DNA of 64,000 nt from Megascapheus bottae. Lineage: Eukaryota; Chordata; Mammalia; Rodentia; Geomyidae. The translations under genes were made by a program, and so were the position numbers. Where the stretch lies: contig JANJXV010000192.1 in NCBI GenBank assembly GCA_024803745.1, forward strand, positions 744,001 to 808,000, read 5' to 3'. Numbering within the stretch: position 1 is the stretch's first letter; every line of letters starts with the position of its first letter. Shown here in pieces: positions 21,906 to 34,813 of the stretch. Below the pieces are notes generated by a model, which saw only the letters and a program-made list of their open reading frames with translations, made no database searches and had not been told where the DNA came from.

Positions 21906-22890
21906 CACCCACCCCCAAACCCGAGTAGCTTGTGAAAAATATAGCAAGAATTATGTCCTATGACTGCCAGATGTGCAGCCCAAGAAGGAAGTGGAATTAA
22001 ACCTGAAAATCACATCAACAGGCAAAGCCATGCTGTGAGGCCCTATTAAAGCCACAGCGAGCAGACTGCTGTTGTCTCCCCATCTCATCAACAGATGATG
22101 AAGGAAAAGGGGAAAAATATCAACCCCCCTCTTTGTGGAGGGGTCTTCCTGGGGTGGGGGTGGAGAAGGGATGATGACTCCCCTCGATCTCTCAGTTCCA
22201 TGTGTGACGTCCTTACAGGCACAAAGGAAAACCGTCTCAAATCTTGTCTGTCCTAAGAGGCTGGGGGTACCTGCTTTAATGAACTACTTTTGTGGACAAG
22301 TTGCCCCCCATGGGCCTCTGCTCAGCTCCCCACTCCTGTCTCCCCAGCAGAGAAAGAAATGGATGCCTTATGTTCTTCATCTAGTTTTGGCTCAGCCTCA
22401 CAGAACCAAATCAGCCTTGTAAATGAAACTAGGGGAGACCCCGCCTTTACTGCTGGGGTCACAGGAAGGCCACAGAGACATCTTGCTGGACCTACATGGT
22501 CGCATTCATTTGAATGAGTGACAATATATGAACGTAAGGGATTTTATACTAAAATAAAGTACCTATGTCCAGTTTCTCCTAGAAAAACCAGTCATCATGG
22601 AGCCCACATTCCCCCAGCCCCAAACGCTGCCACTGTTGATGAAGATTAAATGTCTGGACTTCATCTCAGCTCACTTCACATAATGTCACTTCTATACCTC
22701 ATAGACACTGAGTCTGCAGCCTTTCTTACACCTACATTTACAAACACACTTGTTCACAGAGTAGTGAAAGGAACAGACATCAACTCTTGGTGGTCAAACC
22801 CGCTGCAGGCCATGAACAGCCATCTTTGCTAGATAGTCATCTTGAACTGAAGAGAAGAGCCAAGATTTTTCTGTAGCCTTCACCTGGAGT
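21906..22890. other. Unique DNA, no gene recognised
   Basis: Overlapping + frames of 95 and 75 codons (22,135-22,517) lack recognisable domains. No repeat family identified. Confidence 0.45.
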
Positions 22891-23421
22891 GAGGAGGAGG
22901 AGGAGGAGGAGGAGGAGGAGGAGGAGGAGGAGGAGGAGGAGGAGGAGGAGGAGGAGGAAGAGAAGAACAAGAAGAAGAGCAGGAAGGAGAGGAAGGGAAG
23001 GAAGAGAATGAAGAGAAGAACCAGAAGAAGAAGAGGAGGAGGAAGAGGAAGAGAATGAGGAATGATGAAGAGAAGAACAAGAAGAAGAGGAGGAAAGGAA
23101 GAGAATGGGGAGGATGAAGAGAAGAACAAGAAGAAGAGGAAGAGGAAGAGGAAAGGAATGAGGAGGATGAAGAGAAGAACAAGAAGAAGAGGAGGAGGAA
23201 GAAGAAGGGGAGGAGGAGAATGAAGAGAAGAACAAGAAGAGGAGGAGAAGAAGAGAATGAGAAGGACAAAGAGAAGAACAAGAAGAAGAGGAGGAGGAAG
23301 AGGAGGAGAATGAGGAGGAGGTGGAGGAGGAGGAGGAGGAGGAGGGGGAGGAGGAGGAGGAGGAAGAGGAGGAGGAGGAAGGAAAAGAAAAGGAGGAAGA
23401 GGAGAAGGAGGAGGAGGAAGA
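22891..23421 (+). repeat. 530-base polypurine tract with ~53-base units
   Basis: Except for rare C and T bases, the + strand is only A and G. It opens with about 22 GGA/GAG triplets, then the motif 'gaagagaagaacaagaagaa' recurs at 22,957, 23,010, 23,067, 23,116, 23,169, 23,222 and 23,268, giving a unit of 46-57 bases, and it closes with another GGA-rich block. Frames of up to 220 codons on the - strand are poly Ser, Leu or Pro in every frame and are artefacts. Such tracts can form triplex DNA in vitro. Confidence 0.95.
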
Positions 23422-23807
23422 TGACATTCTCTCTGCATAAGCACCAGCTTTGGCTATGATTAAAGATCATCTCAGAAGAATAGAAACACAAGGGGAAAAT
23501 GGCAAGAACAATCATAACGAATACAATCATAAATACAATCATGTACGGTGGATTGCCGACTGTTCAAAATCCATATCTCCATACCGTTACCCTGCCGTAA
23601 CTAACTGGAGCATAAATGTGGGTCCCGTGTGCCTTTGGTGCCTCTAAGGACTCTGGAATTTCTAGGACCTTAGTAGATGAAGAAAAACATACGCACCCCC
23701 AACCCAGGAGTCAGTACCCACCATGATGGTTAAGATCAAACAGGTATGGCTCCAAGCCTGACTTGCCCTTATCTCTGTAGCTTCCAGTATATCCCCAGGC
23801 CTTGGTT
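23422..23807. other. Unique DNA, no gene recognised
   Basis: Contains short repeats of 'acaatcataa' type around 23,508-23,540. No gene recognised. Confidence 0.45.
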
Positions 23808-23928
23808 TTTTTTTTAATCTGTAAAATGGGTATAACAACAAATGTGCTAACCTGAAACGTTTGTTGGGAAGGACAGATCAGTTTGAGGTGTACAGCATGC
23901 TTGGCACAATGTTCTGGCACGCCATGGA
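23808..23928 (+). repeat. MIR SINE fragment
   Basis: 'taatctgtaaaatgggtata', then 'tgttgggaaggacagatcag' and 'cagcatgcttggcacaatgt' follow the MIR consensus order ('ctgtaaaatggg...gttgtgaggattaa...gcttagcacagtgcctggcac'). The clearest MIR here. Confidence 0.75.
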
Positions 23929-24001
23929 TAGGACTGTGTTTCCATGATCCGTTTTGACATAGGACCATAAAGATCCCAGGGTCTTAATCAGGGGCCGGCT
24001 G

Positions 24002-24439
24002 ATGCTGACACAGAATTCAAGAAATTCTGCAGCTGGCTCTAGGAACCATAAACGCGAGCAGGGAATGGTCCCAGAAGGAGTTGGGAGAAACATTTTCAGA
24101 ACCACAGAGGTTCTTACCTCTTACATTCCTCCTCTCCTTACCACCCCAGCTGCCAAGATAAGCCACCTCGAGGAATCATCAGGAAAGAAATATCACATCA
24201 CAACTGCAGAACTTGAGCATAATATACTGCAGACTCAAGAGGGAGAGGGGAAAGAGAAAACTAAAATAAAAACTGTAAATTTATTACAAGGTTCAATATT
24301 TCTGTCTGAAAAAGAAATCAAGAGTTCTACAGTTAGTACTGAAAATCCAAAGTACTACGTTTGCTACAAGAACTTGAATTTTATTTTACCAGAAACAAAC
24401 TTTTATATGGATATGTAAGCTTTGTTTTATAAAAATAAA
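24002..24439 (+). other. Unrecognised 138-codon open frame with poly(A) signal
   Basis: An open frame runs from an ATG at 24,002 to TAA at 24,416-24,418 and has ordinary, not low-complexity, composition, with a Lys/Glu-rich middle and the C-terminal end NFILPETNFYMDM. A pyrimidine tract and CAG at 24,117-24,149 form a splice-acceptor-like site, after which the frame would continue in phase 1, and AATAAA follows the stop at 24,434-24,439. It could be a terminal exon, a decayed retrocopy or chance. I recognise no protein family, see no upstream exons and no initiation context worth noting. Confidence 0.2.
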
Positions 24440-25989
24440 ACCTGAAGTAGAACAAGTAATTGAAATGGAGTAATTTTTTACAAGATATATACTTAAGAAT
24501 GACGATGAAGAATTTTATGTAGAGAATATATTTTATAAATATTTCGTAAGAAAGTTATCTAGTCAGACCACAAAAATTTGTCAGAATATTTATCTTACGA
24601 GTTGCAATAACAATAACTATCAAATACAGGTTGTAGGGCATGTGCTTATTTTTTTCATCCAAAATCCGATGTATTTGAAGACTGTGCCAATACCCATTGG
24701 GACAGGTAATATCCAATAGCTTAAATAACAGAGTTTCTATTTCAGATAACGTTGTATATTATCCAGTGTCTGAAGATATATTCTCTTCGGTAATAATGAT
24801 GAGGACCTCAATTCAAACATCTGTCATTATTCTGTTCTCACTCCAAAACTGATGATGCCTAAGAGTTTGGAAATATACCAATAAAGATTTGCTATCCAAG
24901 ATAGACCAGACTTTTATCCCTATTAGAAAGTCCAAATAAGGTGAAATTCTGCTCAGTACTCATACAAAAAAAGGAAGCACTTATAACTTCATGTGCATTT
25001 TGATTAGTGTAACTTCATAAAGACCAAGATGTAAAAGAATAACGATTTGTTATTTCACAGTGAGAGACGAGAGTACCAGGATTAATATATTGCCAGGCCA
25101 ACCCAGAACAAAGAATAATCAATGATTTCATTGGGGAAACCTGTGCAAATTTGCAGAGGAATCCCATAGTATACTGATGAATGTGAAAACCAGGCTAGGA
25201 CTGACTAGTCTTATTGTACAGCTTTAAAGTGTGAAGAGGGAGGAGTGTTGTAAACCAGCTCCCCACGGGGTCTGACAACAATTATTTAAATACTTAAAGT
25301 CTCCAGCAATGGCCCTAAGGGCATACAGAAAAATGAAGAAACATTTAATCAAGAGAATCAAATAAAATCCAATAAAAACAGGGAAAGTCTGTGGCATGAG
25401 AGGAATGGTTCCCTCCTTCACCTCTCCCAGCCTAACAGGATAGTAACTCCATTACAGTCAGACGTAGTCAGAAACATAAGACTCCCCATCCTTCATAAAC
25501 CAACCAAGAGTTATGGTACTTTGGGCAGAGTTCCAGGAGAAATATGAGGAAAAGGATGCCAGCCCTTCTCGTTCAATCCTCCCTTCGCTCAGCTCCATGT
25601 TACAGAAGGTAAATTCTAATGACTGTAGGTGAGAAGACAATGTTCCTCTATTCCCACTATTCAGACCGTGGGGTGAAATGCTTAGAATACTGGAACTCTG
25701 ATTACAAGGATTATGGAAAAGCCACCGTAACTGAAACATCATGGCAGCACATGTGGATTAAAGGAACTGAGAATCTGGAAACAAGCCCTTGTGTTTACTA
25801 TTGTCTCATCTCCAAAGAGAAAGAGAGATGGGGAAAAGGAGTCCTTCTAGCAAATGGCACTGGAACACCTATAGTCTAAACCAAAAGTACTTAAAATTGT
25901 ATTAATGACGCCACCATGAGAGGTAAAAATATAAAATATTTGGAAAGGAAAAATGAGGCATAATCTTCAGGTAAGCATAAATCAAAACC
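24440..25989. other. AT-rich unique DNA
   Basis: No repeat family or gene is recognised. Frames of up to 94 codons on both strands (25,458-25,879) overlap without known domains. Parts may be very old L1 but I cannot align them by eye. Confidence 0.4.
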
Positions 25990-26525
25990 AAGATGAAACA
26001 TCTGCCATTCTGGTTACATAAAAGAGCCCCATAAAATCCAGGGTTGGAAAAGGTATCATGAAATCAGAACTCAGAATGGCGGGAACATAAAGAAGTACAG
26101 CATTTCACAGATGGCCTAACCATTCTTCAGAAGATTAATACAGACCTACATGTGGTCCAGCAATTATACCGTTAGGCACACACCCAAACTAAATGAAATT
26201 TCTGTCACCCACTACTGACAGTAGCGTCAATCAACCCACAGGTGAAAACGACCCAAAGCCCACAAGCAAATAAGCAGTAAGAAAGCATGACAAAATCATG
26301 TTAGAATACTACAACATGAATAAACTCCGAAAATATTATAGTAAGTGGGAAAAATCCTCCACAAAAATATCACATTATATGCTTTCATTGATTTTGAATT
26401 GGTTTTGGTGATTGCTGAATAACTAATCCCTTGATAGTCTAAAAATAGCTGAATTACATAATTTGTGATAGAACTGTATAATGTACAATTTTGTCCTTCA
26501 ATAAAGTTGCACATTTTCTCTATTC
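25990..26525 (+). mobile_element. Ancient L1M 3' region
   Basis: The order 'gtggtccagcaattataccg', 'acacacccaaactaaatgaa', 'atactacaacatgaataaac' and 'gaaaatattatagtaagtgg', ending in 'cttcaataaagttgcac', follows the 3' part of old mammalian L1 (L1M) elements, sense on +. Heavily diverged, no intact coding sequence. Confidence 0.75.
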
Positions 26526-27114
26526 ATTTCTACTGTATATATGTGCAATAAACGTACGTGTGTTTAGCAGTGACTACAGAAGTTATTAAGGATCAATATT
26601 TCAAGAAAAATAGTCTAACATAATAAAGAGCCATTAGACTAATTACAGCAGAATAGAGACACCTTATAAAATAACAGAATTCAGAGATGGATGCTACTTG
26701 TCATCCAAACTGATTTCTATAGGAATAGCAGACAAAGTATCTAAACAAGTACACCAGGGCATACACATGTTTCTGACATTAAGAGAAAGCATATGGCAGG
26801 AACAGAAACCTTGAATTGCAATCACACAATACTTTCAGGAAAGATGAGGGAGAAATTCTTGACACTGGGAGGAAGGTAGGAACTAGATTGGCTCATGGAT
26901 CAGCACAAGTGCAGAACAGGACTTGCTTATTACAAATAGGAACAAGCCAGTTTTATGGCACTGTGCCACTTCACACTATGTTCTTTACTGTGGTGTACTG
27001 AGTCCAGTGACTCGGGGAACATTAGGAGAAATTTTACTCTCAGTGACTATCAATCTCTGCAATGTCATTTTCAGAAAACATTCAATAGTCATGTTATCAC
27101 TTTGGAGTAAATCT
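26526..27114. other. AT-rich unique DNA
   Basis: No gene or repeat family recognised. Confidence 0.4.
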
Positions 27115-27360
27115 CATGGTGGCATTTTTATTATATTTTATTGTCAGGATAATGTATAAAGGGGTTAGAGTTATATTTGTCAGACAAAGGGTGTATTACT
27201 TCTCAAACCTTGATACCCCTTCTCATGTTTTTGTCCTCCTTTCCCTCCCCCACCCCACCTAATTATCTTGTTTTCTCCCTTCCCTTCCCTGTTTCAAATA
27301 AACAAATAAGTGTGTGTATATATAGTATGCCAGGTAACAAAGTCAGATGCATTAACCACA
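27115..27360 (-). mobile_element. L1 3' end, related tail subfamily
   Basis: 'ttatattttattgtcaggat' (tail complement), 'tattacttctcaaaccttga', 'taccccttctcatgtttttg', then 'ctgtttcaaataaacaaata' parallels the L1 end at 34,827 but with a different terminal sequence shared with the copy at 36,893. The right (5') limit is unclear and may reach about 27,510. Confidence 0.7.
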
Positions 27361-28861
27361 TGAGATTCCCGAAAATGGGGGAAAAAAAGAGAAAAAGAAG
27401 CATGTCCCACCAAAACATCCCTATCATGACAAGAGAAAACCCCAAGTTTCCTCCCATTTCTGTATCTTCAGTTTTCAGAAAAAGATGTGAACCACAGTAG
27501 GCAAGCAATATATGTGGCCTGAATGAGCATCTATTAATAGCTTGCCAATATTAGGTTTATGTATCTGTTTAATAAAGAAATCTTAAGAATGTGTTGAATC
27601 TAAGTAACTTTATAAAGGCTCCCCATGTGCTAAGGGTCAGTACACTTATGTTTCCCATAATCCTTGACTGTATGACAACTAGCTGTCATTCACTTGAAAA
27701 AGCCGGGACGACAACAGTGACTGCAATCTCTCCACAACACTGATCTCTGTAGCACTTGTCAGATATAACTGATTTGCCAAGGTAAGCAAGAATCTAAGGC
27801 TTCATCTGGATTTTTCTATTTTCCTTTGTAATATTTATTTTCCAGAAACCTGACTTACATGGTTTCCATGGAAATGAGTGAAATGGTGAAGCACAGAGCT
27901 TTCAAAAGAGTGCCACAATGAAAGGAAAAGTTATTTTTGTTAATCATTTATTTAAAAATATTGATCAATAACACTATATAGAAGGTACTATAGAAAAAAG
28001 TTGATTGTTAAGAGTCTAATTCATATCATAGTATATAAATACTGTGAAAAGCCTATTTCAATGAATAAAGTAGACATAAGGGAAAAGTCTCTATATACTG
28101 ACTTACTGGTTTATGTAAATGAATATATTATGAATCAAGTTTAATTGGTAGATAGATATACGTACAGATGTTTATTGTCTTAGCCTGACGTCTTATAATA
28201 CATTTTCTTGATACTTTCAACTCTAAGCCTCTGCTCTTTTTCAAACTCAATATGCAGTAAACAATTAAATGGTTAGATAAATAAATGAGATAGAAATGAA
28301 TTGGACACCTCTAAATATAAATGTTAGATGCACCCAAGAGAGGAGCAGCATTGGCTCTACTGGCTACTGGTATCAGGAAAAACAGGTACAGAGCTGTGGC
28401 ACAGCAAAGCACTTACAGCAGGAAGGAGACATAAAACCAATAGCGAAGAGTCCCAGGAAACACTTGCTATCATGTCTGGCAGAGAAAAGCCTAGGGGCTA
28501 TAGACTGATTCCCTCGTGAAAAGCAAACACCAAAGACAAAACTCTTTCAACACTCTATGCTATTTCTAATTACATTTTTATTATTTGGATGTTATATAGC
28601 AATTTTCTTTCCCAAATTAACTGTTTTTAAGTTGGCTTCATTCACATTATCTGCAATAGTGACAGTAATTCAGTAGAACAATGTCCTATGAAATCAGAAT
28701 ATGATAGTAGACTATACTTATGAAAGTCCTTATGATTTCAAACTGAATTATTTGTTTGATGGCTATTGTCATATTAGAATGCTGCTCCTTGATTCTTCTT
28801 AATGATTTTTACTGATATGCATGATGTATAGTTTTCTTTGTGCTCAAAAACTGCTTTTCTG
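27361..28861. other. AT-rich unique DNA
   Basis: No gene recognised. 27,940-28,280 is particularly AT-rich. Frames of 60-107 codons lack known domains. Confidence 0.4.
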
Positions 28862-29095
28862 CAGGCTCTGGGGCTTGAAGTCAGGGTCCGGGTGCTGTCC
28901 CAAGCCCATTCGTGCTCAACGCTAGCTCTCTTACCACTTAAGGCACAGTGCCATTTCCACTATTACTGAACGGTTGATTGGAAAGAAGAGTCTCTCAGGC
29001 TCTTCTTCCTGGGCTAGCTTCAAACCTTGATCTTCAGATCTCAGCCTCCTAAGAAGCTTCGAGTATATTACAAACAAGCACCATCAGCATCCAGC
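28862..29095 (-). mobile_element. Three-module SINE
   Basis: Complement of the right module ('tggggcttgaagtcagggtc', 'ttaccacttaaggcacagtg'), linker ('aacggttgattggaaagaag', 'agtctctcaggctcttctt') and head ('gatcttcagatctcagcctc' to 'caccatcagcatccagctcc'). Diverged but complete in order. Confidence 0.75.
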
Positions 29096-29984
29096 TCCAA
29101 AACTAATTTTAAGCAATCTTTTGTCATTTTCAGAACTGAAAGTGACAAAGACTCGGATCTAAGGTGTAACCTACTTATAGTTCACCAGCTCTCTGAACAC
29201 GAGAGATGATTCCCAAGTTACATTTTCTTAGATGATTTTAAGAATGCAAAGAAACCCTCAATTTCACTCTAAATGTTTAAGGCCTGACTGGAATTCTAGA
29301 AGTCTTTTCCATAAGAAACGGAAATTTTCTTCTACCCTAGCATAAATGGGTTAAAATGCTACTTCTGAGGCCCCTACAATTACAACTAACTTGGGTTTGA
29401 TACGTTCCGATTATACCTCCAAGAATATGTTATCAGGTCAATAAATAATACAAAGCACCTTTTCCTTGCTAAGAAAGGACAAGGAAAGTAACACCTTCTG
29501 GAGATAGTGAAGGTACTAGGAGATGAGGGTAATGTTCAAAGGATTATACATGGTGTTTGAAGCTACCTGCCCAACAGAATAACCAATACTACCTGGGAAG
29601 ACCTGCATTTGATCACTCAGGCCTCACTGCTCACGGCCATTATTAAATATTCTCTTAGTTTCTCAGCAGGCTGCTTTGAAGTTGCCACATGGAACATTTT
29701 TCTGCATAAAGAATTATAATTCACAAAAATGAAATGCTGATATGTAGCTACAAGATGAAAGCAGATATTAACCTGCATACCGCTCAACTGCTCACTGACC
29801 TTGGGTTAAGGTTTATTTCTATCATATATACTGCTTATCTCTTGAGAAGTTCATTTTACCAGCAGTCAGCACAGCCTTTTGACCATAGGGATGTATTAGA
29901 TACAGGGGAAATAACCAAATAATACTGGATACAGTTATGTGTGAGCAAACCAAAAATATAAAGAATGTTTTCTGGAAACATAAG
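29096..29984. other. AT-rich unique DNA
   Basis: No gene or repeat family recognised. Confidence 0.4.
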
Positions 29985-30475
29985 GACCTGGGAAAAATGT
30001 GTTAAGTAATGTAAATCAGGTCCAGAGAGAAGAAAGGATGCATGTTTTCCCCTATAAGTGGAACACAAAATTAATTCATAGATATATAAGTAATCACTCT
30101 GGGGTAGTATACAAGTGTACATAAGTGTATGAATCAAACTATGATAGATTCAGGGGAAAAGTCAAAGGATAAAATTCCTTAGAAAGTCTAACTCACAGTT
30201 CAACAAAATAATGCCAGAAAATATGGAAGGAAGTATTAAGGAAAGCAGGATAAGGACAAATGAAAACAGGAAGAAGGAAGGATGCAGTTACAAAACCTAA
30301 TATATGTCTTACAAAATTGGGAAAACTGAGGGAAGGTTAGGATTGAGAGGGATGGGTGGGAATGTTGAAAGGGTGACACTGATCAAGATGCAGGGTATTC
30401 ATAAATGACTTTGTTGAATGGGAACTCCTTTGTACAACTACTTTAAAATTATAAAAATTTACATTTTAAATTTAA
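29985..30475 (+). mobile_element. L1 3' UTR and tail
   Basis: 'gtaaatcaggtccagagaga', 'gcatgttttcccctataagt', then 'aagggtgacactgatcaaga', 'actttgttgaatgggaactc' and 'tttgtacaactactttaaaa' follow the 3' UTR order of rodent L1s. The same tail type as 13,395. Non-coding. Confidence 0.75.
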
Positions 30476-30959
30476 AAAGTATTTTCTTATATAATTACTA
30501 ATTTTCAAAGTTAGAATAAGTGAAAATCCTTTTCTTCAGGTATGTCATGTTTGCTGAAAAGTTGATAAGCAAAACATTCCCTGAGTCAAAATAAAATTAT
30601 GAAACCACTATGTTGTGAGTGTTCAAACAGAAAGCATGAACACAGCACAGATGTCAGTCCACAAAAGAATTCTAGACACAACTAAAAAGAGGTGTAGCAA
30701 AATGAACTGCATTGATTCATGTCTATGAAAATCTAAGATTCCCATGGAATTCTCTAACTTGTGAGGGACAACAAGCATATCTTTAGGTAGGAGTCCAAAC
30801 ACAGACACATACGTACATTGAAAAGATCTTGTGGATCAATTATAAGCATAAGAATTTATGAAATCATGTGGAGATTTATGGAATTATCTTTAAACAATTA
30901 CTAACCCTTCATCCTAAACAATTCAAAAAGGCAGTCATTAATATTTACTATGGCTAAGA
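30476..30959. other. AT-rich unique DNA
   Basis: No gene or repeat recognised. Confidence 0.35.
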
Positions 30960-31655
30960 CTTACATAAGAAGCATAAATAAACCACATTTTTGCATTCTT
31001 ATTAGGAAGCCAGATACATCAAGGGTTTATACTGCTACATCACAGAAAATAAACAATTATAATACACAACATCATTATAATAAAACACATAGCCATATGA
31101 TTGTACCAATACATGCAGGAAAGTTATGTGATATTTAAAATATAATATCAATTCATAATAAAAATAAAGAAGAACCCATATCCACATAACTATGTCCATT
31201 CATGAGGCAGTAGCTAACTTACACACTGAGGAAAAGCTGGGAACTTTCTTGATAAGATCTGGAACATGATAGGGAAGAACACACATTGGAGATAGGACAG
31301 CCTTTTAAATAAATGGTACTCAGAAAGTTGGAGATTTACATATCAGAAAACAACATCAAAACCACTTACAAGCCACAAAAATCAGGTCATAATATATTAA
31401 AGCCCTAAACATGAGACATAAAACTTCTACAATAGTAAATAGGAGAAATGCCTCTGTACACTGGAATAGAAAAGGACACAGTTGGATGAGACCTACAAAG
31501 CAGAGAACAGCAAAGTAAAAATTTAAAAATGGCATTACCTCAAACTAAAATGCTTCTTCCCAGCTAAGGAAATAATCAACAAAGTGAAGAGCCAATCTGA
31601 AGAATGGGGAAAAAATCTGTCAATATATATTTGAAAATGGGTTATATATACAGTG
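30960..31655 (+). mobile_element. Ancient L1M ORF2 fragment
   Basis: Segments such as 'aaagccctaaacatgagaca', 'caaactaaaatgcttcttcc', 'aagtgaagagccaatctgaa' and 'gaatggggaaaaaatctgtc' correspond to the C-terminal third of L1 ORF2, sense on +. The reading frame is destroyed by many stops and indels. Confidence 0.7.
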
Positions 31656-34645
31656 TGTGTGAGGAAGTCTAAACACTCAGCCAGAACAAGCAGATTCTGT
31701 TCCGAAGAAGCCAGGTCTGATTCTGCTCAAAAAAGCCAAGAGAATTTCCACAAAGAAAGTGATGCTTTTAGTAAGTCATGCTGTAAAAGAATCAGTATGG
31801 AAAGGACTGCAACTATGAAATCCATAATTAATCTGAGAATTATGCAAAGTCCAATATTAGAAAGCAGAAGGTGAGAAAAAGTGATGTGGCAACTGTAGAG
31901 TCAGAATTGGTTGTCTTGTTTCAAATATTTCATCAGCTAAATCAAGATACAGTGGTTTAAATACCAACTCAATTTGAAGTAGAGGTAAGTAACATTCAAG
32001 GAGCAATCGATATGATTTTAATTGTCTACTGGGAAAGAAGAGAAAAAATTGAAATTAAGGGTATACTACTTGTTCTTTCATAAAGTGTTACCATCATCCA
32101 AGATAGGAAATAAAGGGAATTGGAAGGAAATAGTGAATTTTATTTTTACCATTTTAAGTTTTGAGTCAAAGAATTAGGTGCTCTGAATTACACTGAAGTG
32201 AATCCCAGGAGATGGGTGCGGGGCAGGGGACATGTGGTTGGAAGAAGCAGCTCAAGATGATCATTGAAATTTTGACAGTGCAATGTGGGCACAAGGGCAG
32301 AAGAGGAGGAAATGGCAGAAGAGAGAACCAAAGATACTAAAGCTTGACAAATAGAGAGAGATCACAATGTGGAAAGGAATGAAAGGTGTAGAAGAAAGGA
32401 AGAGACAGGAAGTAGAATTGTTTTCTGAAAGGCAAGAAATAATTCCTTCAAGCATAAAAGTGAAAGGGCTTCTTCAGACTGTGAAAAACGGAGGGAAGTT
32501 AATTCAAAAGAGATACTAAAATTGGTCCCTGGATTTAATCTATAAGCCACCAGACATACGTTGATGGCTGAATAGTGCGAAGGAAGTGGTGGTGTGGAAA
32601 CTATCATACTGCAGCGATGGAAGATGCTGGCTAAAGGAAGCCTGGCCAATCGTGTTAAATATGAGTGGAGGTTTTCTGTGAAGCTGTTCCTTTTTTCCAA
32701 AGGACAGATAAATAGGAACATCGTAGTGTGCTTGTAAATAAACATGATTTTAAACAAAATGACTACAGAGAGAAGTAGAACACATAATGCTTTAAATAGT
32801 CAACAATTGATGCTTCATCTTAGGAAAGATCCAGCACTGTCACTTTTGCTACAGTGACACACTGAAGGTGAAGTGTATTTGAAAAGAGGAAAAAGGCAGA
32901 ACTTGTATTATTACACCCTCTAATTCCCTATAAATTTGAGTCTCTTCTGGGTGGTAGAGATCAAAATATGAGGAGGAGAGGAATCATATGGCAGCAATGT
33001 GATTTCCAAATCTAGCAATTAGAATTCAAGGATAAATTGTTTGCTATTTGGGTTTTGAAATTTGTAATATTCAAATTTACCCAGAGTAACACAGTTAAAG
33101 GTGCATGTCAACACTTGTGAGTTATTTCCTCATATCTAAATGGTTGCCATTTGCAACCACTTTCAAGTGTATTTGCTCAACAAATGCATGCTATTTGAGG
33201 AATCTACAGTGCCCAAACCATTCAAATCTGAGAAATAGGAGCTGGCTCAACCTACTGAAAGACCGCCAGGTACTAGGTTGTATTTGTAGTCATGTGGTAC
33301 TTAAGAAAATGAACCTTATTTAACCAAGAAGTCTCAGTAAAATCAAGAGCTGTTGGCTAAAATTTTGCATACACACTAGTCTTCTTTTTAATCAATGTCT
33401 TTTCATCCTTTTAGGTGCTGTGATCTTTCCCATAAAGAAAACTTGGAAAACTATTCCCACAAAGCAGAATTAAATCACCAGTGAGAAGAATTATTCATGG
33501 AAGGAGTAAGGGTGATTACTGGAAATCATTCTGGGCCATGCTCCATACTGTCTAGTGCACTCTGGAGGGATTATTACATCCATAAGCTGACTTCTTACTC
33601 AGCAGGCTATCTTACAGTTCTCTAATGGCAAAAGCTAACTTGAGAACATCTGATGGTAATGCAAATTACACCATAAAAAACAATGCAAATGAATTTTAGT
33701 TAGTGGAGAATCAATTGATTCTCCTTGTAGAATTCATAATAACCAAGACATTCATGTCATATTTGATATTGATAACTTTCTGAATTGATTAGTAAATTAT
33801 TTCTTCATTTTTACATGTACTGCAGCCATATGCAGACACACATCAATTTTTCAAGTTGAATCAGACCTCATTTAAATTTTATACTGTTCCTCCATTACCA
33901 GTAAGGGAAATGAAGAATTTGGTATATTATTATATGTTAAACTTTTAACACAGTCATGAATTCTGTTTCTAAAACACCGAGTAGTTGGGCAATTGAAATA
34001 AGCACACTTTTAAGACCAGCACAAAATTTTTTCCTACAGTACTTACAATTAAACCTCATTTTAGTAACATCACAATATTAGTGAAAAAAGTCTTAGTCTC
34101 TCTTTCAGATAGATATACTAATTAAGTATATTCACTTCATCAAACAAAATAGTGGGATTAGATCAATGCTGTGCATATTTGTACAAATAATATAACCTTC
34201 ACTTTTTGTGAGGAAAGGAATGCTCTACCAAATGAGGACTAGTTAAAATGTGGAAGAATATACCCTTGGTCGTGGTGTAGCTATTTTTACAATGAAACCT
34301 GAACTTTGTCTAACAAGTTCCCTGGGGACTTAAGAGAAAAACACATTGAAATAGAGAATATAAATTTTAGCACAAAATTACATAGACTAACTTTAGACTT
34401 TAGAGTAAATATTCACATTGTATACAACAGGACTGAATTTCTCATGAATAAAATATACAAAATTATCAATACTTAATTTTGTCTAGAAAGTAAAATGCAT
34501 AATTGCCCAAACATTTCTCACTGGTTTTTAAAATGTACATGATACTTCAGATGATGACAGTTTTTGGTATTGGAAATGATTATACAATAAATTCTAACTG
34601 GTCTGAAAAAAAAGAAAGTAAAGTGCAGAGGAAAGCAATTCATGA
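31656..34645. other. Long repeat-poor AT-rich stretch
   Basis: About 3 kb with no element that I can classify. 32,180-32,460 is purine-biased on +. A 131-codon frame on - (32,362-32,757) has no recognisable domain. Likely intergenic or intronic; conserved elements cannot be judged without alignment. Confidence 0.4.
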
Positions 34646-34715
34646 GGGGCCGAGAGCATGGCCTAGTGGTTGAGTGTTTCTCTAACATTCATGAAGCCCT
34701 GGGTCATTGAGTCAT
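34646..34715 (+). mobile_element. ID-like left monomer fragment
   Basis: 'ggggccgagagcatggccta' and 'gtggttgagtgtttctctaa' to 'catgaagccctgggtcattg' is the left monomer of the dimeric SINE without its right monomer or clear tail. Confidence 0.65.
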
Positions 34716-34813
34716 TGCTGCTATAGTGCTTGGATCTAATATCCATATATTAAGGATACTATATGCCTTTTGTTCCTTTGGTCTTGACTTATCTCAATCA
34801 AAATGATTTCCTA

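Noticed and set aside
22794..23542. Long - strand open frames of 196-220 codons
   Set aside because: All three frames are open because the DNA is a polypurine repeat; the products are poly Ser, poly Leu or poly Pro.
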